Virus record (IMG/VR): IMGVR_UViG_3300042466_001218
Location: 1-22,781 of that record
From: a virus
Length of the DNA stretch: 22,781 bases
Reading direction: 5' to 3' (one strand)
This document shows positions 7,058 to 12,106 of this stretch, one piece after another. Position 1 is the stretch's first letter; each line of letters opens with the position of its first letter. The translations under genes and the position numbers were made by a program. A model generated the notes under the pieces. The model was not told the origin of the DNA, did no database searches, and worked only from the letters and a program-made list of their open reading frames with translations.

Positions 7058-7787
7058 GCTTGCTTTATTCGCAGGCACTGGTGGCGGCATCCTCGGTGGC
7101 CACCTCCTCGGTTGGCAGTGCGTCTGCGCCGTGGAGAAAGACCCCTTCGCCAGATTACTCCTCAACCAAAGGCAGATCGATGGACACCTGCCACCATTCC
7201 CAATCCATGAAGACGTTACCACATTCGACGGAAACCAATGGCGTGGAAAAGTGGACATTATCAGCGGAGGATTTCCCTGCCAAGACATCAGTGAGGCGGG
7301 GCAAATCAACGGGAAACGGGAAGGGATCGACGGCATCCGCTCCGGCCTTGTGCGGGAAATGCTACGCATCATCGGCGAAGTCAGGCCGCACTACGTCATC
7401 GCAGAAAACTCCAAACGACTGCGGAAGCGTGGCCTTGCTTTTATCCTCTCAGAACTTGCCGGAATGGGGTATGATGCGAGGTGGGGAGTTATCGCCGCTT
7501 CCGACGCCGGAGGGAATCACAACCGGCCGCGTATGTGGATTGTGGCCAACGATCCTGGCCAGCGATCACCGCTACCGCAGGAAGTCAGCGAACTGGCGCG
7601 GCGGGGACATCGTCAGCCGGATGAATGCAGGCCGCGACCGGTTCGGCCTGACTGGTGGAGTGCCGAACCCGGACTGGCTAGAATGGATGATGGGTCTGCC
7701 CATCGGGTGGACCGCACCCGGTGCATTGGCAACGGACAGGTTCCAGGCGTGGTGCCGCTTGCATGGCATCACCTCGGCCCTCACTGA
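7050..7787 (+). CDS. DNA (cytosine-5-)methyltransferase, compact phage type
   Basis: The 245-aa protein carries C5-methyltransferase motifs in order. The SAM-binding motif I is LFAGTGGG (residues 6-13). Motif IV is GGFPCQDIS with catalytic Cys77. Motif VI is present as AENS instead of the usual ENV (residues 118-121). Motif VIII is HNRPRMWIVA and motif IX/X is IGNGQVPGV. It is short, with little room for a target-recognition domain (about residues 170-220). The start at 7050 has an AGAGGA ribosome site. It probably protects phage DNA from host restriction. A 257-codon frame reading the other way of the same DNA (7018-7791) is considered shadow. Confidence 0.9.
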   Translation: MRELALFAGTGGGILGGHLLGWQCVCAVEKDPFARLLLNQRQIDGHLPPFPIHEDVTTFDGNQWRGKVDIISGGFPCQDISEAGQINGKREGIDGIRSGLVREMLRIIGEVRPHYVIAENSKRLRKRGLAFILSELAGMGYDARWGVIAASDAGGNHNRPRMWIVANDPGQRSPLPQEVSELARRGHRQPDECRPRPVRPDWWSAEPGLARMDDGSAHRVDRTRCIGNGQVPGVVPLAWHHLGPH

Positions 7788-7795
7788 TTGACCCC

Positions 7796-9508
7796 ATGCC
7801 AGCCAAGCGCCACACCTCCCCGGCAGAAGACCCCGCCACCGCCTATGCGCGATCCGTCCTATCCGGTGACACTCCCGCCGGGAAGCTGGTCAAGCTAGCC
7901 TGCCAGCGGCACTTGAATGATCTGGACCGGCAGGGCACCGCCGATTTCCCCTACCTCTGGGAGCCTGACCGTGGCGGAAACCTTGATGCCTTCTGCCTCC
8001 TCCTGCGCCAATACACCGGCGAGTGGGCAGGCCAGCCCCTCAGCCTCGCGCCCTTCCAGAAGTTCGTCGCCTATTCCATTTTCTCCTGGGTGTATGCTGA
8101 CAGCGGGATGCGCCGATTCAAGACCGCCGTCATGAGAGTGCCCCGGAAGAACGGCAAAACCTGTTTCGCCGCCGCCATCGCCCTTTACCTGCTGGCCCTC
8201 GATGATGAGCCGGGTGCCCAAATCTTCGCCGCCGCCACCAAGCGGGATCAGGCCCGGCTAGTCTTCCGGGATTCCTGCACCATGCTGCGGAAGGCCCACC
8301 CGAAAGTCCGCGCCCGGTTCGTGGAAAAGGTCAGCGTCTTGGAGTTCCCGTCCACCAATTCCCGTTTTGAACCCCTCTCTGCCGACTCCGATAAACTTGA
8401 TGGCCTCAACCCCCACGCCGCCATCTGCGATGAAACCCACGCTTGGCCCTCCCGTGATCTGTGGGACGTCCTCCAGTCCGGCATGGGTGCCCGCCGCCAG
8501 CCCCTCATGCTAGACATCTCCACCGCCGGGAATAACACCCACTCCTTCGCTTACGAAACCCACAAGCGTGCGGAGGATGTCCTAAACGGAACGCTGCACG
8601 ACGAAGCATTCTTCGCCTACATCGCCATGGCCGACCCCGAAGACATCGATCACTGGGACGATCCGGCAGTCTGGCAAAAAGCAAACCCCGGCTACCTGAC
8701 GATCAAGCCCAAGCACTATTTCGAGACAGAGGTTTCCAAAGTCCGCGCCACCCCTTCCGCCCTCCCAGACTTCTTGACAAAACAGCTCAACATCTGGGCG
8801 AACGTGGCAGAGCGGTGGCTCGATCCTGACGACTGGAAAAAGGGCGGCTGCGAAGGCTTGGCCGAAAAGCTCAAAGGCCGGAAATGCCACGGTGCCCTCG
8901 ATCTCGCCAAGGTCAGCGACCTTTCCGCCTTCGCCCTCGTCTTCCGGCCTGACGAGGTCTTCCGCGCCATCGGCGTCCGCAAGCACGCATTGCTCGTCTG
9001 GCACTGGTGCCCCGGTGATGACATCGCCACCCGCACCCGCGAGCACAGAGTGCCCTACGAAAGTTGGAAAAAGGAAGGCTGGATCAATGCCACCGCTGGC
9101 AACACCACCGACTTCGTGGCTCTGCGGCATGGCATCCAACGGATCTGCGCTGACTACGAAGTCACCGACGTAGCCTTCGACAGATGGGGATCGCTCGAAA
9201 CCGTCCAGCACCTTCAAGAAGACGGGATGCAGGTCTTCGAGTTCGGCCAGGGCTACAAATCCATGGGTGCCCCCACCTCAGAATTTGAGCGCCTCGTCAA
9301 AGGCGGCCACCTCCTCCACGATGGCAGCCCCCTCCTCGCTTGGGAGGCCGGCAACGTAACCTGCGAGATGGACCCCAGCGGCGCCATCAAGCCCAACAAA
9401 AAGCGCAGCCGCGAAAAGATCGACGGCATCGTCGCCGCCGTCATGGCCCTCGGCCGCTGCATGGCCCAAGAGGAAGTAGTCGCCGCCCCCGCCGTCTGGG
9501 TCGCCTAG
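7796..9508 (+). CDS. Terminase large subunit (Terminase_1 family)
   Basis: The 570-aa protein includes the ATPase Walker A-type motif RVPRKNGKT (about residues 114-122). Walker B/catalytic Glu is AAICDETHAW (about 208-217), followed by the coupling motif ISTAGNN. The RNase H-like nuclease has acidic sites in ALDLAKVSDLSAF, VAFDRWG and SREKIDGIVAAVMALG. The enzyme pumps DNA through the portal and cuts it. The frame is open from 7721, but the ATG at 7796, just after the methyltransferase stop, begins the conserved region. Its stop is 1 bp from the stop of the convergent HTH gene. Confidence 0.96.
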   Translation: MPAKRHTSPAEDPATAYARSVLSGDTPAGKLVKLACQRHLNDLDRQGTADFPYLWEPDRGGNLDAFCLLLRQYTGEWAGQPLSLAPFQKFVAYSIFSWVYADSGMRRFKTAVMRVPRKNGKTCFAAAIALYLLALDDEPGAQIFAAATKRDQARLVFRDSCTMLRKAHPKVRARFVEKVSVLEFPSTNSRFEPLSADSDKLDGLNPHAAICDETHAWPSRDLWDVLQSGMGARRQPLMLDISTAGNNTHSFAYETHKRAEDVLNGTLHDEAFFAYIAMADPEDIDHWDDPAVWQKANPGYLTIKPKHYFETEVSKVRATPSALPDFLTKQLNIWANVAERWLDPDDWKKGGCEGLAEKLKGRKCHGALDLAKVSDLSAFALVFRPDEVFRAIGVRKHALLVWHWCPGDDIATRTREHRVPYESWKKEGWINATAGNTTDFVALRHGIQRICADYEVTDVAFDRWGSLETVQHLQEDGMQVFEFGQGYKSMGAPTSEFERLVKGGHLLHDGSPLLAWEAGNVTCEMDPSGAIKPNKKRSREKIDGIVAAVMALGRCMAQEEVVAAPAVWVA

Positions 9509-9509
9509 A

Positions 9510-9698
9510 TCAAGTCCCCACCCGGTGCGCCTTCTCAAACCGGGCAATCGCCCCCTCCTGCATCAACATCTTCGGCACCTTAGTCCCAGTCTCCCATTTC
9601 TCCAGCGCCGACTTGCTGATCCCCAGCAGCTCCGCAGCTTTAGCTTGGGTCAGGTTTAATAGTTGCCGCTGGGCGACGAGATGTTCAGAGAATGTCAT
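9510..9698 (-). CDS. Cro/C1-type HTH (XRE) regulator
   Basis: The 62-aa protein is a single HTH_3 domain: RQLLNLTQAKAAELLGISKS followed by ALEKWETGTKVP. The short tail ends EKAHRVGT. The ATG at 9698 overlaps the upstream stop by 4 bp and begins at the domain. It lies last in the minus-strand early region, convergent with large terminase. Size and type suit a Cro-like repressor or antirepressor; its targets may include the twin palindromes at 10195-10244 (inference only). Confidence 0.85.
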   Translation of the reverse strand: MTFSEHLVAQRQLLNLTQAKAAELLGISKSALEKWETGTKVPKMLMQEGAIARFEKAHRVGT

Positions 9699-9898
9699 TT
9701 GCCGGTTGCGGTTTGGTGGATCACAACGGCATGAGGGGCGACGCCGACAGCGGTCTCCATGACTTCGCAATAGGCTCCTCCGGCTTTGTGTTCCTCTGCC
9801 GTCTTGATGGCTTCGCGGCGGGAGGAGAACGGAGCCGCTACCTCGGTGCGGCTTCCGTCATGGATGTTGATCTGTCGGACGGTGTAGATTGATTTCAT
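9695..9898 (-). CDS. Hypothetical protein (67 aa)
   Basis: The 67-aa protein is not recognised. It begins MKSIYTVRQINIHDGSRTEV, has SRREAIKTAEEHKAGG in the middle and ends with VAPHAVVIHQTATGK. It is predicted beta-alpha-beta by eye. The ATG at 9898 has no Shine-Dalgarno; instead an A/C-rich leader (AACCAGAACCAATCCA) precedes it. The 3' end overlaps the HTH gene by ATGA, so the two are probably co-translated. Confidence 0.55.
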   Translation of the reverse strand: MKSIYTVRQINIHDGSRTEVAAPFSSRREAIKTAEEHKAGGAYCEVMETAVGVAPHAVVIHQTATGK

Positions 9899-9938
9899 TG
9901 GATTGGTTCTGGTTGGTGGTTTTTGGGGGAAGGTCATT

Positions 9939-10142
9939 TTAGCCAATGGCGAGCAAATCACTAAGGGTGTTAGAGTCGCAATCGGGGTGCCCGGCGTGAA
10001 GGCCGTGGCACACTGTGGCGTATTCCTCGCCGACCCTGTTTTTTGGCCATTCTCCAGCTGCCTCCAGGACTTTGACCTGCTTGGGGGTAAGGTTGATGCT
10101 GCTGCCGTTGCTTGTCTGGTAGGTGATGACTTTTGCTTTCAT
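9939..10142 (-). CDS. Hypothetical protein (67 aa) downstream of twin palindromes
   Basis: The protein starting at 10142 reads MKAKVITYQTSNGSSINLTP, then KQVKVLEAAGEWPKNRVGEE. I know no family. The frame is open further up, with an alternative ATG at 10229, but that start lies inside one of the palindromic operator-like sites. A GAAGGA stretch is 22 bp upstream of the 10142 start, so the site is not well marked. This gene is the first downstream of the two 17-bp palindromes and would be the direct target of regulation. Confidence 0.5.
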   Translation of the reverse strand: MKAKVITYQTSNGSSINLTPKQVKVLEAAGEWPKNRVGEEYATVCHGLHAGHPDCDSNTLSDLLAIG

Positions 10143-10194
10143 GATCTTGATTTGGTATTGTTCCTTCGGGCTGATTCCCTCCGGTGTTTGCACT

Positions 10195-10211
10195 GTCGCA
10201 CCTTTTACGAC
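10195..10211. promoter_or_regulatory. Operator-like palindrome 1 (17 bp)
   Basis: The plus-strand sequence GTCGCACCTTTTACGAC has GTCG/CGAC arms around a 9-bp centre. The centre matches that of the second site at 10228-10244 in 8 of 9 positions. It lies upstream of the 67-aa gene starting at 10142. Confidence 0.6.
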
Positions 10212-10227
10212 ACAGTCAACACTTATC

Positions 10228-10244
10228 ATCGCACTTTTTACGAT
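10228..10244. promoter_or_regulatory. Operator-like palindrome 2 (17 bp)
   Basis: The plus-strand sequence ATCGCACTTTTTACGAT has ATCG/CGAT arms and the same centre as site 1. The arm change G-C to A-T is symmetrical, so palindrome symmetry is kept. The two sites are 33 bp apart, about three helical turns, which suggests paired repressor binding. No convincing sigma-70 boxes were found around them. Confidence 0.6.
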
Positions 10245-10255
10245 TTCTTTTTCGA

Positions 10256-10429
10256 TCAATGATCCAGCATCCGCCGCACCATCTCCACCATCTCCCACCG
10301 ATTACAGGTCGTCCGCCCCTCCAGCCTGACAATAATCTGGGCAATCAACCGCAGCAGGCCCGCGTCCGTCATCCCGGCAGCGTGCGCGGCCCGGATCGTT
10401 TTCTCGGCGTTGGCTTGGAGGGTGGTCAT
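10256..10429 (-). CDS. Small hypothetical protein (57 aa)
   Basis: The 57-aa protein reads MTTLQANAEKTIRAAHAAGM, then TDAGLLRLIAQIIVRLEGRT, and ends CNRWEMVEMVRRMLDH. It is helical and amphipathic. I do not recognise it. The ATG overlaps the stop of the upstream gene (ATGA), and the 3' end lies just before the operator-like pair. The coupling and clean codon usage support a real gene. The family is unknown. Confidence 0.6.
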   Translation of the reverse strand: MTTLQANAEKTIRAAHAAGMTDAGLLRLIAQIIVRLEGRTTCNRWEMVEMVRRMLDH

Positions 10430-10662
10430 CCGGCAATTTGAGTTGCTGTCTTTTGCTCATCTGTAAGTTCATTCCACTCATCAACGGCCCGAAAGAATTT
10501 CACCCCTTGCCTGGCGGCTGGGTCGCCTTTTTTTTTAATCTTGCATGGCCCCCCGAAAAAGGGATGGAACTCAAAGGTGAATCCCTTGTATCGGTAGACG
10601 TTGGCCACACTCACAATCGTATGGCATCGCCCAGTATCGTCTCTTAAAAAATGGTCGCTCAT
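10426..10662 (-). CDS. Hypothetical protein (78 aa) with lysine-rich patch
   Basis: The protein starts MSDHFLRDDTGRCHTIVSVA and continues YRYKGFTFEFHPFFGGPCKI, with a KKK patch, then RQGVKFFRAVDEWNELTDEQ. Family unknown. Two starts compete: 10683 overlaps the DnaC-like stop by 4 bp, while 10662 is directly preceded by ACCAACCAAAACC, the leader type seen at many starts here. I prefer 10662. The 3' end overlaps the 57-aa gene by ATGA. Confidence 0.6.
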   Translation of the reverse strand: MSDHFLRDDTGRCHTIVSVANVYRYKGFTFEFHPFFGGPCKIKKKGDPAARQGVKFFRAVDEWNELTDEQKTATQIAG

Positions 10663-10679
10663 GGTTTTGGTTGGTGGGT

Positions 10680-11375
10680 TCATCCCTCAAAAATAACGGA
10701 GTGCTGCACCAGCCGCCGCTCGATGGCGTCAGCCGTCCCCTGATCCACCCCCTTCCCCGCCGCGATCTTCGCCGCCAATCTCCCCGGCCCATGCTGCGCC
10801 GTCCAGCAGGTCAAATGCAGGGATGTATTCCGGTGCTCCAGCAGCTCAAAAAGTTTCTCCGCGAAGGCCTCCGTGAACTTCACCTCAGCCAGATCATCGA
10901 TCACCAGCAGCGGCACATTCCGCAGACTGGCCAGAGTTTTCCGCGCATCATCCCGGTCTGCCCCATCCAGCATGGCCGCATTGAGCGCCAGAGCGCGCAG
11001 GGCGGCTCCGGTGAGCCATCTGAAGGGGATTGCCGCAGACAGCACCATCAACGCCATACAGTGCGTTTTCCCGCAGCCAGACGGCCCATGGATTCCTAGT
11101 CCCGTTTGCCCCACTTTCGGTAGCCAGACAGCGGCTTGCCGGAGCCGGATCGAAACGGATTCGATTTGGGCGGCTTGGTAGGCTGGCGGGACGATCTTTT
11201 CCCAGGCGTCCCGAAAGCTCCGCGCGGCCTTCGCAGTCGCCTCCTCAAGTGCACGTTTATCGTCGCAGGCCTGGCACAGGCAGGCAAGGCCCGCTAGCAG
11301 CTCACGGCCCAGAAAGATCACCGCCTCGCGGGTCACGGCAACGCCGCAGATCGGACAGGGTGCGGTGCGGGTCAT
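10680..11375 (-). CDS. DnaC/IstB-like AAA+ ATPase, helicase loader
   Basis: The 231-aa protein (start 11375) has an N-terminal zinc-finger-like CPIC...CLCQAC (residues 7-37). The P-loop is GIHGPSGCGKTHC (Walker A at about 97-104). Walker B is LLVIDDLAEVKF, and there are sensor/arginine-finger regions in LTCWTAQ and DAIERRL. DnaC-type loaders deliver replicative helicase to an origin. It lies directly downstream of the replication initiator and overlaps it by ATGA. A start at 11390 (METQS) is also open. The zinc-finger N-terminus resembles that of phage DnaC-like proteins. Confidence 0.85.
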   Translation of the reverse strand: MTRTAPCPICGVAVTREAVIFLGRELLAGLACLCQACDDKRALEEATAKAARSFRDAWEKIVPPAYQAAQIESVSIRLRQAAVWLPKVGQTGLGIHGPSGCGKTHCMALMVLSAAIPFRWLTGAALRALALNAAMLDGADRDDARKTLASLRNVPLLVIDDLAEVKFTEAFAEKLFELLEHRNTSLHLTCWTAQHGPGRLAAKIAAGKGVDQGTADAIERRLVQHSVIFEG

Positions 11376-12106
11376 GCTTTGAGTTTCCATTTATCGGGTT
11401 GGAGTGGTCCGTATTGATTTTCGATGGATGCGGCAGTGGCCGGCTTGGTGAATGGCGCATACCCCAGCGTATGCCAGGAGCGCACTGTGGCTTTCCAGTC
11501 CTTGATGGTCTTGCCCGCGTTCTGCCAGCCGTTGCCCTGCCACTTCCAGAAAGCCGCGGTGCCCTGCGATGGAGCGCATCCGATGGAGATGGCGAATGCC
11601 TCCACCTCCTCCGGCGTGGATGCCTTGGCGATGTGGGTTGGTGGGGTGGCATCGCCACACTCCTTCCCTTCCATGTTCCCTTCCTTTCCATGTTCCTTTC
11701 CTTTCCTTTCCTTATGGCACGCGTGGTCATCGCGTGGGTCACGCGTGGGGCACGCGTTGGAATCCTTATCCAGTATAGGCTCCGGCAGTTCTGAGGCCCT
11801 CTCCTTGTTATTTACGATTTGATGCCGGGAGAACCCCGGAATCCACCCAAATTCACCCGTCTCTGTCGCGTATTTCATAACAAAACCACGCGTGGCCAAC
11901 GCGTGGAGCACGCGTGAAAAGTCCAGTTTATCGTAGGGCAGAATCTGCACCCCAAGGCGGCGAGGCTCCCACTTAAAGCGGCCCTCCCGGTCAGCCGCAC
12001 ACCATAGCCCAGCAAAGGCAATACGCAGTGGCAGCTTGTGTTCCACCTCGGCCTCAAAGAGCCGGTCATGAGTAAAAAACTCAGGCTTGATGGTTCGGAT
12101 TCTCAT
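11372..12106 (-). CDS. Replication initiator/organizer-like protein with embedded iterons
   Basis: The 244-aa protein begins MRIRTIKPEFFTHDRLFEAE, then LPLRIAFAGLWCAADREGRF, and WEPRRLGVQILPYD. This is an N-terminal winged-helix domain seen in many phage replication proteins. A charged, low-complexity Lys/Glu linker (around ERKGKEHGKEGNMEGKE) covers about residues 133-150. The C-terminus (FWKWQGNGWQNAGKTIKDWK) resembles DnaT/DnaD-type tails. Two clusters of 11-bp repeats lie inside its coding DNA, as with the lambda O gene, and the DnaC-like loader follows. It probably binds the repeats to start phage replication. Confidence 0.75.
   Translation of the reverse strand: MRIRTIKPEFFTHDRLFEAEVEHKLPLRIAFAGLWCAADREGRFKWEPRRLGVQILPYDKLDFSRVLHALATRGFVMKYATETGEFGWIPGFSRHQIVNNKERASELPEPILDKDSNACPTRDPRDDHACHKERKGKEHGKEGNMEGKECGDATPPTHIAKASTPEEVEAFAISIGCAPSQGTAAFWKWQGNGWQNAGKTIKDWKATVRSWHTLGYAPFTKPATAASIENQYGPLQPDKWKLKA
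11660..11713. repeat. Polypyrimidine/polypurine tract in the initiator gene
   Basis: About 54 bp of nearly pure pyrimidine on the plus strand, with CCATGTTCC repeated and then TTCCTTTCC repeats, abut the first iteron cluster. In the protein it encodes the Lys/Glu linker. A duplex-unwinding or strand-asymmetric element is possible. Confidence 0.5.
11718..11761. repeat. Iteron cluster 1, four 11-bp direct repeats
   Basis: The 11-mers are CACGCGTGGTC, ATCGCGTGGGT, CACGCGTGGGG and CACGCGTTGGA. CGCGT recurs exactly every 11 bp at 11720, 11731, 11742 and 11753. Because 11 is not a multiple of 3, the repeat falls in shifting frames and gives no repeated peptide, so selection on DNA is the likely cause. 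Confidence 0.85.
11887..11919. repeat. Iteron cluster 2, three 11-bp direct repeats
   Basis: The units are CACGCGTGGCC, AACGCGTGGAG and CACGCGTGAAA, in the same orientation and the same 11-bp period as cluster 1 (CGCGTG at 11889, 11900, 11911). Together with cluster 1 and the pyrimidine tract this forms a candidate origin at 11660-11919. Confidence 0.82.

Noticed and set aside
6713-7787. The HNH-methyltransferase pair as a complete restriction-modification system
   Set aside because: The position between terminase subunits fits packaging-associated HNH proteins better, and no specificity evidence exists.
7018-7791. A 257-codon plus-strand frame overlapping the methyltransferase in another frame
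   Set aside because: The methyltransferase frame holds all catalytic motifs in order; the other frame has none.
8582-9217. A 211-codon minus-strand frame inside large terminase
   Set aside because: Antisense shadow of the nuclease domain region, with low-complexity Gly/Val/Glu content.
11030-11794. A 254-codon plus-strand frame across the loader and initiator genes
   Set aside because: It is arginine/serine-rich with no domain and is opposite two coupled genes with recognisable motifs.
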